Origin: Brumimicrobium sp040882265
GTDB lineage: Bacteria > Bacteroidota > Bacteroidia > Flavobacteriales_D > Crocinitomicaceae
DNA length: 48,116 nucleotides
Direction of reading: 5' to 3'
Assembly: GCA_040882265.1 (NCBI GenBank)
Contig: JBBEBO010000006.1
Span: 1 to 48,116 of the forward strand
Position numbers and translations under genes: made by a program. The notes under the pieces were generated by a model. That model saw only the letters and a program-made list of their open reading frames with translations, made no database searches and was not told the origin of the DNA. Each line of letters starts with the position of its first letter. Position 1 is the first letter of the stretch. Shown here in pieces: positions 20,301 through 28,048 of the stretch.

Positions 20301-22135
20301 TGTTGAAGCAATCGAGTAAAATGGCTCGAATCGGAAGTTGGGAATTATTATTGAATGATGATAACGAAAAGCTATATCTATCTCCAATTATGAGAGATAT
20401 TTTGAAAGCGCCAGATAATTATACCCCATCGTTAGAAAACTATTATGATGCTTTTACCCCCATGAGTAAAGTTGTAGTAAAAAAAGCGGTTAAGAATTTA
20501 ATCAAAAGGGGTGAATATTTTGATGTGGAACTTCAAGTTTACAATTTTGAAGATGAGGATTTATGGGTGAGGTGTATTGGTCAAGCGGAAACGGTTAACA
20601 ATAAGCCTGTCAAGATATATGGTAGTTTTCAGGATATTGATCAACGTAAAATAGCAGAATTAGAATTAGAGAAAGCATATAAAGAAAAAAACATTATTTT
20701 AGAAAGTATTGGTGATGGTTTTTTTGCTGTAGACTACGATTGGAAAATTATGTACTGGAATTCGCAAGCTGAAACACTTTTAGAGGTTAAAAAAGAAAAT
20801 GTTATTGGGGAAAATCTTTGGAATGTATTTAAAGACGCTAAAAAGTTAGACTTTTTCAAAGAGTATGAGTTGGCAATGAAAACAGGTAAGAGTAGCGTTT
20901 TTGATGCACACTATCCTAAAATAAATAAATGGTTTGAGGTAAGTGTTTTCCCCTCAAATAATGGACTTTCAGTTTATTTTAAGGATATCACAGTTCGAAT
21001 CAAATCTCAAAAACAAATTACTTTATCAAACGAACGCTTTGAGAAAGTAGCAGAGGCAACTAGTGATGCTATATGGGATTGGGATATTACGGATGATAAA
21101 CTCTACCGTGGCCCTGGATTTGAAAAATTATTTGGTGATGATATACCTAAAGAGCTTCAAGTTGAAAAATTCTGGGGAGATGGTTTTCATCCAGGTGATA
21201 AGAAAATGATCAAAGAAAGTGTTGAAAACCTTATTGCAGATAAAAAAGCCTTTAATTGGGCGCTTGAATACCGAATAATTGGTAAAGATCAAAAAATTCG
21301 AACTGTACTCGATAAAGGAGTTGTTATTAGAGATGATGATGGAACTGCAGTAAGAATGATTGGCGCTATATCAGATATTACTCACCGTAAAGAATACGAA
21401 AACTCACTAAAAGATTTAAATGAAAACTTATCTGAGCGTGCAAATGAACTTGCAAGATCAAATGCTGAGTTAGAACAGTTTGCCTATGTTGCTTCTCATG
21501 ATTTGCAAGAGCCACTGAGAATGGTGACTAGTTTTTTATCAAGATTAGAAACTCGTTATGATGATGTTTTAGATGAGAAAGGGAAACAGTTTATTCATTT
21601 TGCAGTAGATGGAGCAAAAAGAATGCGTAAAATCATATTGGATTTACTGGCTATTTCGAGAATTGGTAACGAAGAGGAAGAAAAACAAGAGGTTGATTTA
21701 AATAAGCTTGTTGAAGAAATTTGTATCTTACAGGAAAATATTATTGCAGAAAAGAAAGCAAAGGTGTCTTTTGAAAATCTACCAGTTGTTGTTACTTATA
21801 AATCTTCATTGATACAAGTACTTCAAAACTTAATTAGTAATGGCTTAAAATATAGTAGGAATGATAAGACTCCAGAAATACATATTACTTGTGAGGAAGA
21901 AGCTGACAAGTGGCTATTTGCGATAAAAGATAATGGTATTGGATTAAGTGAGGAATATTACTCTAAAATATTTGAAATATTTCAACGATTACATGCTAAG
22001 AATGAATATGAAGGAACAGGAATTGGATTGGCGATTGTTAAAAAAATTATTGAAAATTTAGGTGGAGAAATCTGGGTCGATTCTAAGGTTGATAAAGGTT
22101 CTACATTTTACTTTACATTAAAAAAAGAGACATGA
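17360..22135 (+). CDS. Multi-PAS soluble histidine kinase with degenerate CheB-like N-terminal domain
   Basis: 1591 residues, no membrane segment. Residues ~1-180 align with CheB methylesterase domains as found in CheB-CheR-PAS kinases (AFGEGGFEPL for GASAGGLEAL; LILSGSGINGSLGFRNFK; GGMLIVQEPESAKF; NIALKTGVVDHFF). All three catalytic residues are replaced: Ser by G12, His by S38/T39, Asp by N123. There is no CheR domain. Then about two PAS (209-450), a GAF (~452-625), about six more PAS (626-1350), HisKA with phospho-accepting H1380 (ASHDLQEPLR), and HATPase_c (NLISNGLKYS, DNGIGL, GTGIGLAIVKK). The start is TTG: an in-frame stop lies at 17333, there is no ATG before the conserved domain. The kinase overlaps its response regulator gene by four bases (ATGA), so the two surely form a pair. 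The signal sensed is unknown. Confidence 0.88.
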   Translation: MNNLNIVLIAFGEGGFEPLKAVIEEITLYKESCIILVSTIPLSEKELSLKNVEINNYVVNSVKNGSKLNKNTIYTLESNTRFIKDKFNTDQEADDLIDVLFEDFSLINDHFKIGLILSGSGINGSLGFRNFKHSGGMLIVQEPESAKFKGLPNIALKTGVVDHFFIPDKIGKLFKYLLLDTLKPVSNLREETEIKNEELSTINQNYFNAFISHSNDSFSVLDKNGNVKFTSGAIKKTLGYTIEEALKLNLAQIVHPDDIGYVSKTVEKALKHPGKTFTSNIARIKHKNGEWRWMEAHLTNLLDDPKINGILDVYRDVTEKVKANEKLLHSREQYQNLFDLSPVPSFIYNHKTNEILDVNEIALERYQYTKNELIGEKIFKLQPPNISPDNHIEDFSIEGLDHFESKKLSYHKYKNGNIEIVEVTYLPIHFQGEPCRVMYCKNVTHSINRHLRNKWERDIARLFRDKCSVNDTLKEITKYLADFGSFNLAEIWIKGIDNNEIKLYHNHFSTYEGAIFYEEKNLIDVFKKGEGLPGYVWKTGETTLWEGKSLKNSFVRHESAERAGIKAVIGIPMKSGEELIGVLVLATQKSSSELMHFEIRYDGIGKFLGAEVQRKQLDEELEFIYQNAPFIFAVANSEGRFVKVNKAFVDLLGYEEEVLLSKSFIDFVHPDDVESTLKEYEGTKGNIRTAFKFENRYLTKSGEYKWISWSSSKGLRESSLSLAYGLDITEAKELESLLNNATELARIGGWEVDLVNNVHNWSKVTKDILEVEPDFKPNKYKAIEFYSKDFKNLIENHVESLIKRGDSFDLEVKIVTAKENERWIRVVGDSEFLNGRCIKIFGSIQDIHIRKMAELRLTGIIDNIPGVIFQYALFPDGHSSIMQLSNGTEQYWGVSPGELAENSAIFWNQVENAGDYSDLYSDLIESKQSLTKWNTQFRSKRADGEVLWLEVFGSPQKLQNGCVVWDTLIVDITEKKELELLLKQSSKMARIGSWELLLNDDNEKLYLSPIMRDILKAPDNYTPSLENYYDAFTPMSKVVVKKAVKNLIKRGEYFDVELQVYNFEDEDLWVRCIGQAETVNNKPVKIYGSFQDIDQRKIAELELEKAYKEKNIILESIGDGFFAVDYDWKIMYWNSQAETLLEVKKENVIGENLWNVFKDAKKLDFFKEYELAMKTGKSSVFDAHYPKINKWFEVSVFPSNNGLSVYFKDITVRIKSQKQITLSNERFEKVAEATSDAIWDWDITDDKLYRGPGFEKLFGDDIPKELQVEKFWGDGFHPGDKKMIKESVENLIADKKAFNWALEYRIIGKDQKIRTVLDKGVVIRDDDGTAVRMIGAISDITHRKEYENSLKDLNENLSERANELARSNAELEQFAYVASHDLQEPLRMVTSFLSRLETRYDDVLDEKGKQFIHFAVDGAKRMRKIILDLLAISRIGNEEEEKQEVDLNKLVEEICILQENIIAEKKAKVSFENLPVVVTYKSSLIQVLQNLISNGLKYSRNDKTPEIHITCEEEADKWLFAIKDNGIGLSEEYYSKIFEIFQRLHAKNEYEGTGIGLAIVKKIIENLGGEIWVDSKVDKGSTFYFTLKKET

Positions 22136-22557
22136 AAAACATACATATTTTGTTAGTAGAAGATAATGATGGAGACATTTTACTTACAACAGATGCTTTG
22201 GAAGAACGTAAAATAGTCAATAAAGTAAGCGTTGTAAAAAATGGCAAGGATGCCATCGATTTTTTATTTAAAACGGGTGAATATAAAGATGCAGAAACAC
22301 CAGATCTAGTACTTTTAGATATTAATTTACCTCTAAAAAACGGTCATGAGGTTCTAAAGCAAATTAAATCTGATGATCGGACAAAACAAACCCCTGTAAT
22401 TATGTTAACAACGTCATCTTCTCAAAGAGACATTGATTTGAGCTATAGTTTTCACGCAAATTGCTACATTACAAAACCAGTTGACATGGAAGACTTTTTA
22501 AATGCGCTACTAACAATAGAAAATTTTTGGCTGAGTATTGTAAGACTTCCCGAGTAG
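22132..22557 (+). CDS. Single-domain response regulator, Rcp1-like, partner of the PAS kinase
   Basis: A 141-residue receiver domain only. It has the acidic pair E10-D11, the phosphoacceptor D63 in VLLDINLP, T93-T94 and K115 in YITKPVD. The insertion DFLFKTGEYKDA before the active site is typical of Rcp1-type regulators that pair with phytochrome-like and multi-PAS kinases. The ATG overlaps the kinase stop by four bases. With no DNA-binding domain its output is protein-protein. Its stop is 12 bases from the stop of the convergent acyltransferase gene. Confidence 0.93.
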   Translation: MKNIHILLVEDNDGDILLTTDALEERKIVNKVSVVKNGKDAIDFLFKTGEYKDAETPDLVLLDINLPLKNGHEVLKQIKSDDRTKQTPVIMLTTSSSQRDIDLSYSFHANCYITKPVDMEDFLNALLTIENFWLSIVRLPE

Positions 22558-22569
22558 ACTTATATCTGG

Positions 22570-23445
22570 TTAAACTTTATTGTGCTTCCATCTACGGTGA
22601 GACCACAACCAATATTCTGGGTGTTCTTTAATTACCATCTCTAAGTATTCGGCATGTTTGTCTAAAACATATCCCTCCCTAACTTCACTTACCTTGTCGG
22701 AAATCGGGTAGAATGTGACTTCATAAAAACCGCGTTTCTTTTTACGTATACATCCAAATAGTACAACTTGATCGTATTTAATAGCTAATTTTTCTGCTCC
22801 TTTCATCCAACCAGTATCTTGATTCAGAAATGTATTCCAATACGCCGTTTTTGGATTTCCTGGTGACTGATCATTCATCATGATACTTAAGGTAGGTTCT
22901 TTTTTTAAGTTTTTTGAAAAGAAACGTGGTACCTCTCTCATACTTAGCATTTTCATGCCAAATCGTTGGCGAGATTTTAAAATTACACGATCAAAAAATG
23001 TATTTTTGAGTGGACGGTAAGCTGCTATTGTTCTATGCTTCATTTGTTGAGCAATTCCCACAGCATAATATTCCCAATTATTGTAATGACCGCATAACAC
23101 AATCACATTTCTCCCTTGTTCATGATATTTGTATAAAATTTCAGGATTAATAAGTGCACAACGCTCCTTAATGGCTTTATCGGTTATTGTAAGTGATTTT
23201 GTACTCTCTACTAAGAAATCAGCAAAATGACGGTAAAACTTGCGCTCAATTTCTTTTAACTCGTGACTTTTAAGATGCGGGAAGGAGTTTTTTAAGTTTT
23301 CTCTAACTACTTTTTTTCTGTAACCAACTATATAGTAAAGTATTAAGTAAACAATGTTAGACACAAAATAAAGCACGCGAAATGGCAAGTGAGATATGGG
23401 AATCACTAGCACATGGTAAATGAATGAGCTTAATATCTTGGACAT
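22570..23445 (-). CDS. Lipid A / lysophospholipid acyltransferase (LpxL/HtrB family)
   Basis: A 291-residue member of the LpxL/LpxM (HtrB/MsbB) acyltransferase family. An N-terminal hydrophobic anchor is seen (LVIPISHLPFRVLYFVSNIV), followed by the catalytic HX4E motif in GHYNNWEY and the MNDQSPGNPKT segment typical of the family. These enzymes transfer an acyl chain to the lipid A precursor at the inner membrane. Substrate and position cannot be set from sequence. A TATTTTTG promoter-like box lies 14 bases before the ATG. It is transcribed alone, converging on the two-component pair. Confidence 0.9.
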   Translation of the reverse strand: MSKILSSFIYHVLVIPISHLPFRVLYFVSNIVYLILYYIVGYRKKVVRENLKNSFPHLKSHELKEIERKFYRHFADFLVESTKSLTITDKAIKERCALINPEILYKYHEQGRNVIVLCGHYNNWEYYAVGIAQQMKHRTIAAYRPLKNTFFDRVILKSRQRFGMKMLSMREVPRFFSKNLKKEPTLSIMMNDQSPGNPKTAYWNTFLNQDTGWMKGAEKLAIKYDQVVLFGCIRKKKRGFYEVTFYPISDKVSEVREGYVLDKHAEYLEMVIKEHPEYWLWSHRRWKHNKV

Positions 23446-23459
23446 TGTTAAAAAATTCC

Positions 23460-23467
23460 CAAAAATA
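23460..23467 (-). promoter_or_regulatory. Bacteroidetes -7 box (TATTTTTG) for the acyltransferase gene
   Basis: On the minus strand TATTTTTG matches TAnnTTTG, 14 bases before the ATG at 23445. No good -33 TTG is present at 19 bases. Confidence 0.4.
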
Positions 23468-23798
23468 GTTTTTAAAAATTAACTGAGACCGTTTAGTTCC
23501 ATAAGTTTTTAAATAACGTGAGAAAAGTTCAATTATTTCATGTAATTCTAATGAATCCTGAATAATTTATGGTTCTTTATTTGAGTCTAACTTGTCTTTA
23601 AACTTTAGTTATTTTAAAGTGAATTCATTACACGTGTAATTTGTATGTTAGTCACCTTCTAAAACATTTAGTTTTTTAACTTTTAAATTCAATCAACATT
23701 AAATGAAATATTCCCTAAAAACACTAAAAACAAAATTGCAACGTTTTTGTATAACTTGTCACACTAAGCCTTTCATCTTTAAAAGTTTTTAAAACGGC

Positions 23799-23828
23799 TT
23801 GATTTTTGAAGATTTTAGACTATATTCG
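23799..23828 (+). promoter_or_regulatory. Promoter-like TTG-N19-TATATTCG for the S41 protease gene
   Basis: TTG at 23799-23801 and TATATTCG at 23821-23828 are 19 bases apart, one mismatch from the phylum consensus (TTCG for TTTG). The box ends 6 bases before the ATG at 23835. Confidence 0.45.
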
Positions 23829-23834
23829 AGAACT

Positions 23835-25430
23835 ATGAAAATTAAACAACTTTTTTTAGCGGTAATTTCTCTCACAAGTTTTACTGCGTTAAGTCAAGGA
23901 GGTAATGAAGACCCTCAATTACGTAAGTTAAATGAAGTCTATACATATATTGATAGAATGTATGTTGATGAGGTAAACAATGAAGGTGTTACCGATGCAG
24001 CAATTATTTCTATGTTGGAAGAATTGGATCCGCACTCAACTTATATTCCTGCTGATGAAGTTGATCAAGCAAATGAAAGAATTGATGGAAGCTTTGTAGG
24101 GATTGGTGTTCGATTTAACATCTTAAAAGACACCTTGCTTGTGGTTAACCCAATTCCAGGTGGTCCATCTGAAAAAATTGGAATTAGAGCTGGTGATAAG
24201 ATTATCAAAATAGAGGATGAAATTGTTGCAGGAGTTGGATTAAAGAATTCAGGTGTAAGAAAAAGGCTTTTGGGTGAAAAGGGGACTAAGGTAAAAGTCT
24301 TTGTAGACCGTGGAGAGAAAGATTTAATAGAATTTACAATAACACGTGACAAAATACCAGTTCACTCTGTTGTAAGTGCCTACATGGTTGACAAAAAGAC
24401 AGGTTATATCAAATTAACTAATTTTTCAAGAACGACACAAGATGAGGTGAATGAAGCAATTAACTCTTTGAAAAAAGAAGGTATGGAAGACTTGATTTTT
24501 GATTTACAAGGAAATGGAGGAGGTCTTCTATATGCTGCGAAATATGTTGCAGATGAATTTTTAAAAGACGATAAACTAATCGTTTATTCCGAAGGAAGAA
24601 AACAGCCTAAAAGTGTATTAAAAGCTGATACAAAGGGTGACTTCGAAAAGGGTAAATTAGTTATTCTAATCGACGAAAGCTCAGCATCAGCAAGTGAAAT
24701 TTTAGCAGGAGCTATTCAAGACTGGGATAGAGGATTAGTTGTTGGAAGAAGGTCTTTCGGTAAAGGATTAGTTCAGCGGCCAGTTGAATTGAGTGATGGT
24801 TCTCAAATTCGTTTGACAATCGCGAGATACTATACACCTAGCGGTCGTTTTATCCAAAAACCTTACGATGATTTAGAATCTTATAGAAATGATTATTACG
24901 AACGCTTTTTGCACGGTGAGATGACGCATAAAGATAGTATTGATTTGCCTGATTCATTAATGTTTAAAACATTGGTAAAAGAAAGAACCGTTTATGGTGG
25001 TGGTGGAATTATGCCAGATGTTTTTGTTCCTTTGGATACATTAGAGTATTCCACTTTTTATAAAGATTTGAGTCGTTCCGGTGTTATTAACACTTTTGCT
25101 TTAGAATATGCAAATGAAAACCGCAAAAACCTGAAGTCTGAATACGCTGATGTGAAAGCTTTTAAAAATGATTTTAAAGCAGATGAAGAATTTATGAATC
25201 AATTTTTTGGCTATGCTGTTAAAGAAGATACTTCATTGACTTTCGTTGAGGAAGACTACAAAGTGAGTAAGGATATACTTCAAGTAAGATTAAAGGCTAT
25301 GATTGCTCAAAATGTCTGGGATTACTCAGCTTTTTATCAAATATACAATGTGAAAAATGAGATTTTTATGCATGCTTATGGGCTCTTGTCTCAAGGGAAA
25401 TACGAAGAAATGAATCTTAGTGCAAAGTAG
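23835..25430 (+). CDS. S41 family carboxy-terminal processing protease
   Basis: A 531-residue exported protease of the CtpA/Prc type. The signal peptide begins at the ATG 23835 (MKIKQLFLAVISLTSFTALS); an in-frame TTG at 23799 would only add residues before it and lies in the promoter. A PDZ domain follows (about 85-180, GSFVGIGVRF, GGPSEKIGIRAGDKIIKI), then the S41 catalytic domain with the nucleophile region DESSASASEILAGA and the general-base Lys in SFGKGLVQ. The C-terminal ~150 residues are a family-specific extension. Members cleave the C-termini of periplasmic proteins. No neighbour is clearly a partner; the DUF1573 lipoprotein gene downstream has its own promoter box. Confidence 0.94.
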   Translation: MKIKQLFLAVISLTSFTALSQGGNEDPQLRKLNEVYTYIDRMYVDEVNNEGVTDAAIISMLEELDPHSTYIPADEVDQANERIDGSFVGIGVRFNILKDTLLVVNPIPGGPSEKIGIRAGDKIIKIEDEIVAGVGLKNSGVRKRLLGEKGTKVKVFVDRGEKDLIEFTITRDKIPVHSVVSAYMVDKKTGYIKLTNFSRTTQDEVNEAINSLKKEGMEDLIFDLQGNGGGLLYAAKYVADEFLKDDKLIVYSEGRKQPKSVLKADTKGDFEKGKLVILIDESSASASEILAGAIQDWDRGLVVGRRSFGKGLVQRPVELSDGSQIRLTIARYYTPSGRFIQKPYDDLESYRNDYYERFLHGEMTHKDSIDLPDSLMFKTLVKERTVYGGGGIMPDVFVPLDTLEYSTFYKDLSRSGVINTFALEYANENRKNLKSEYADVKAFKNDFKADEEFMNQFFGYAVKEDTSLTFVEEDYKVSKDILQVRLKAMIAQNVWDYSAFYQIYNVKNEIFMHAYGLLSQGKYEEMNLSAK

Positions 25431-25461
25431 ATATTAACGATATTACAAAACTGAATATTAT

Positions 25462-25469
25462 TATATTTG
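25462..25469 (+). promoter_or_regulatory. Bacteroidetes -7 box (TATATTTG) for the DUF1573 gene
   Basis: TATATTTG lies 26 bases before the ATG at 25496. No TTG is present at 19 bases upstream, so this is half of the consensus. Confidence 0.45.
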
Positions 25470-25495
25470 TAAATAAATTTAAAAACGTATTAAAA

Positions 25496-26017
25496 ATGAA
25501 AAAAATATTTTGGAGCTTAGCTGTTGTAACGCTTTTATTCTCTTGTAATGATAGTGGATCAGATGTTGATTTAGAAGTAAAAAAAGGAGAAAAAAGATCA
25601 AAGTTGGCTGCAGGTTCTCAGTCTGAAGATGAGCTTAGAGCTGCTGCTGAAAAAAGGCGTGAGGAGCAAGCCAAAAAGGAAGAAGAAAATAAAGCAAATC
25701 AAACAACGATGGAGGTAACTCCAAACGTGCATGACTTTGGTGAAATTGAAAAAGAATCGCCTGTTTCTACCATTTTTACTGTTAAAAATACTGGTGACAA
25801 ACCTTTAACTATTAATGATGCTAAAGCTTCATGTGGTTGTACTGTCCCAAGAAAACCTGAAAAACCAATTTTACCTGGTGAAACTGGTGAGTTAGAAGTA
25901 ACATTTACTTCAAAACCAAATCAGGCTGGTCAAGAGATTACCAAAACAGTTACCATAACTGCAAACATTCCTAATTCAACAAAAGTTGTAACAATTAAAG
26001 GAAAGGTGAAGGATTGA
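25496..26017 (+). CDS. DUF1573 lipoprotein
   Basis: A 173-residue lipoprotein. The lipobox LLFSC gives C17 as the lipidated residue. A charged, probably helical linker (about 45-70, rich in Glu/Lys/Ala, RAAAEKRREEQAKKEEEN) follows, and then a DUF1573 domain (75-173), an Ig-like fold recognised by HDFGEIEKE, FTVKNTGDKPL and the CGCTVP motif. The family is very common in Bacteroidetes; its role is unknown. The gene is followed by a strong intrinsic terminator. Confidence 0.9.
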   Translation: MKKIFWSLAVVTLLFSCNDSGSDVDLEVKKGEKRSKLAAGSQSEDELRAAAEKRREEQAKKEEENKANQTTMEVTPNVHDFGEIEKESPVSTIFTVKNTGDKPLTINDAKASCGCTVPRKPEKPILPGETGELEVTFTSKPNQAGQEITKTVTITANIPNSTKVVTIKGKVKD

Positions 26018-26120
26018 TTAGAACGCTTTTCGAAGTATGAAAACATTTGTTCGATGTGTCCTCATAAGCTTAGGTCATCTCGGATGAGAGAGAGAATTTT
26101 TTATCAGACAATAGAATAAG

Positions 26121-26158
26121 AAAAGACTGTTTTTATCAAAAATCAGTCTTTTTTTATT
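26121..26158. terminator. Bidirectional intrinsic terminator
   Basis: A 9-bp stem AAAAGACTG (26121-26129) pairs with CAGTCTTTT (26144-26152), and further A/T pairs can form in the loop. It is followed by T-rich bases on the plus strand, and has an A-run on the left that serves the minus strand. It lies between the convergent DUF1573 and YgaP-like genes, and the T-run overlaps the stop of the latter. Confidence 0.8.
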
Positions 26159-26363
26159 CTGTTTTTGTTCTTTTAGAGCATATTCCAAAAGCTCTATAAA
26201 TCGGACAAAAACTCATTAAGCTAGTTGCTAAAAAGACCGTTCCAACAATGATTAGTGTGTAAGCCAACCAACCGCTTGTTATGTCGGTGATAAACAATAC
26301 TATCGCAACGAAGAACAGTAAAAAACGAATAACTCTATCAGTATTACTTAAATTCGGATTCAT
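26154..26363 (-). CDS. YgaP-like small membrane protein (DUF2892)
   Basis: 69 residues from the ATG at 26363 (MNPNLSNTDRVIRFLLFF). Two hydrophobic segments (IRFLLFFVAIVLFITDI and LAYTLIIVGTVFLATSLM) end in FCPIYRAFGICS, the DUF2892 pattern found in the membrane part of YgaP-type rhodaneses. An upstream in-frame Met at 26408 would overlap the rhodanese gene and is not needed. The gene starts 4 bases after the rhodanese gene, so the pair seems to be a split YgaP: soluble rhodanese plus membrane anchor. Confidence 0.85.
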   Translation of the reverse strand: MNPNLSNTDRVIRFLLFFVAIVLFITDITSGWLAYTLIIVGTVFLATSLMSFCPIYRAFGICSKRTKTE

Positions 26364-26367
26364 ATTT

Positions 26368-26682
26368 TTAGTTGTTTTGAATTTCACCTTTCCATTCCAT
26401 GATCCCACCTAACAAGTTGTAAGTGTCTTTAAAACCCATTTGATCCATTACCATGCATGCTTGAGCACTTCTAGCTCCACTTCGACAATAAATGTAATAA
26501 GATTTATCTTTATCTAGTTTTTCAATTTCAGACATAAAATAATCAGGATTTAAAATATCAATTTCTATTGCGTTAGGAATAATACCTTCTGCACATTCTT
26601 CTGGTTTCCTTACATCTAATATCACTGCATTACTCGAAGTTTTAACAGCTTTACGCCATTTTTCTTGATTTAATTCTTGCAT
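26368..26682 (-). CDS. Rhodanese-like sulfurtransferase
   Basis: A 104-residue single rhodanese domain with the catalytic C66 in the loop YCRSGARSA and the conserved LDVRKPEE near the start. Rhodaneses carry sulfur as a Cys persulfide. It has no signal peptide. It is followed by a YgaP-like membrane protein gene 4 bases away, which suggests a membrane-associated sulfur-transfer unit. A TACTTTTG box lies 14 bases before its ATG. Confidence 0.92.
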   Translation of the reverse strand: MQELNQEKWRKAVKTSSNAVILDVRKPEECAEGIIPNAIEIDILNPDYFMSEIEKLDKDKSYYIYCRSGARSAQACMVMDQMGFKDTYNLLGGIMEWKGEIQNN

Positions 26683-26696
26683 TTAATAGTTTTTCC

Positions 26697-26704
26697 CAAA
26701 AGTA
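26697..26704 (-). promoter_or_regulatory. Bacteroidetes -7 box (TACTTTTG) for the rhodanese gene
   Basis: On the minus strand TACTTTTG fits TAnnTTTG and ends 14 bases before the rhodanese ATG. It lies in the 145-base space after the SafE gene, so the rhodanese pair need not depend on the cco promoter. Confidence 0.4.
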
Positions 26705-26827
26705 AATAAAAATACCTATTTACCGAATATCTTGGTATAAGTGTAGTTTTACATTTTTGAGGTCATGTTGGTAAAGGAACAGATAGGAATTGCTATTAAT
26801 GAATTTGAAACAGATTCCTTACTAGGT

Positions 26828-27613
26828 TTATTCCTTTTCACAAGAGGCAGTATTTTTTTCAGAACAGCAGGACATTTTGGCTTCAATTGTAGGATTTTTA
26901 TCGGAATCAGAATTGCTTTTAGCCGTCATCATTTCCATTTTTGGACTAATGTATGGAATACCTAAATTCATTCCTCGAAGAACCATAAATAAACCGACTA
27001 TTGAAATGAGACTAGCTAAAACTACACGCTTGTTGAAAAACGCCATTCTTGAAAAGAAATCTTTCAAGTTCCCTAAAAAAAGAAACCCAGGTAAGGTTCC
27101 CAACCCAAAGACAAACATAAATAGTGTCGAATTTGCGAGGTTTCCAGTGTTTAATGCTGTAATTAAAGCAATGTAAACCATTCCACAAGGAAGAAATGCA
27201 TTGATTAGTCCTATTCCAATAAGTCTGCTAGAAGCTGTTTTTTTTGACCTATTTTTTAAAAGTCGTGACATTGCACGCATGATCCATTTATTAAGGATGT
27301 TTGATTTTTTTGATATGTTGTAAAAGTGTCCCCAAGCAAAAACAACGATTAAAATACCTGAAACAATACTGATCCATTGTAGTGTACCAAGAAGTTTAGC
27401 GCTCACTCCGATTAATCCAACAATAACACCAAGTGTAGCATAACCCAAGCTTCGACCTAATGAATAGCTCGTAACTCCTCCTGCAATAGACCACTTATTT
27501 TTTCTGTTTAGAGGCAGTGCCATAGCAATAGGACCGCACATACCGATGCAGTGGAGATTTGTTACTAATCCCAAGCTGAATGCAGTAAGCACTATAGTCG
27601 CTATTTCACCCAT
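26828..27613 (-). CDS. Sulfite exporter TauE/SafE-like membrane protein of the cbb3 operon
   Basis: A 261-residue protein with about six membrane segments. It has the HCIGMCGP motif of the SafE/DsbD-like family found beside cbb3 oxidase genes, and a second Cys in NAFLPCGMVY. Proteins of this type in cco operons are thought to take part in copper or thiol handling during oxidase assembly. The C-terminal tail after the last membrane helix is unusual: it is rich in Met and Cys (KMEMMTAK ... KMSCCSEKNTASCEKE), as in copper-binding tails. The ATG overlaps the ccoH gene by 13 bases. Confidence 0.85.
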   Translation of the reverse strand: MGEIATIVLTAFSLGLVTNLHCIGMCGPIAMALPLNRKNKWSIAGGVTSYSLGRSLGYATLGVIVGLIGVSAKLLGTLQWISIVSGILIVVFAWGHFYNISKKSNILNKWIMRAMSRLLKNRSKKTASSRLIGIGLINAFLPCGMVYIALITALNTGNLANSTLFMFVFGLGTLPGFLFLGNLKDFFSRMAFFNKRVVLASLISIVGLFMVLRGMNLGIPYISPKMEMMTAKSNSDSDKNPTIEAKMSCCSEKNTASCEKE

Positions 27614-28023
27614 ATATCCTCTTTCATTTGGAAAGGCTGATCTTCAACAAACCAATTTACAGTCAATTTATATTTTCCTTTAATTAATTCTTCTGATTTA
27701 ATGAAAATAGCAGAACCTTCAGATTCCATTTCAACGTCATGTAGATTATTATTTCCCCTCAATAAATAAATCTGAATTTTTTCTGGGGTTTCATCACTTA
27801 TAACTTGAATGAATAAACCATCTTCAGAAGATTCTATTTCTAATTTCGAATTGTTTTTAATCGCATTTTTCTCGGCAATAATTTCTTGACCGTATACGAT
27901 TTCTTTTTTATAGTAATCTTCACTAACTAAATCAGTATTTGCTTTCATTAGAATTACTGCCAGAGTGCTAATAAAGCCTATAAAGAGTATTAAAAAAATT
28001 GTTATTCCTTTTCCCCAGTTCAT
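27601..28023 (-). CDS. ccoH: FixH/CcoH family cbb3 oxidase assembly protein
   Basis: A 140-residue protein with one N-terminal membrane helix (ITIFLILFIGFISTLAVILM) followed by the DLVSEDYYKKEIVYGQEI segment typical of FixH. The remainder is a periplasmic beta-rich domain ending in WFVEDQPFQM. FixH/CcoH is needed for assembly or stability of the cbb3 oxidase. It is 25 bases after ccoG and overlaps the SafE gene. Confidence 0.9.
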   Translation of the reverse strand: MNWGKGITIFLILFIGFISTLAVILMKANTDLVSEDYYKKEIVYGQEIIAEKNAIKNNSKLEIESSEDGLFIQVISDETPEKIQIYLLRGNNNLHDVEMESEGSAIFIKSEELIKGKYKLTVNWFVEDQPFQMKEDIWVK

Positions 28024-28048
28024 ATTTTCTTTTTATAAAAATTCCACT

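Larger units (their letters stand above)
23446..23834. other. 389-bp intergenic region between divergent acyltransferase and protease genes
   Basis: No ORF of note. It holds a -7 box for each flanking gene (23460-23467 minus; 23821-23828 plus) and a perfect 14-bp palindrome ATTACACGTGTAAT at 23627-23640 near the middle, which may be a regulator site. The rest is AT-rich without visible structure. Confidence 0.6.

Noticed and set aside
26765..27176. Plus-strand ORFs opposite the SafE gene
   Set aside because: They lie antisense to a well-recognised membrane protein and show no domain; they mirror its codons.
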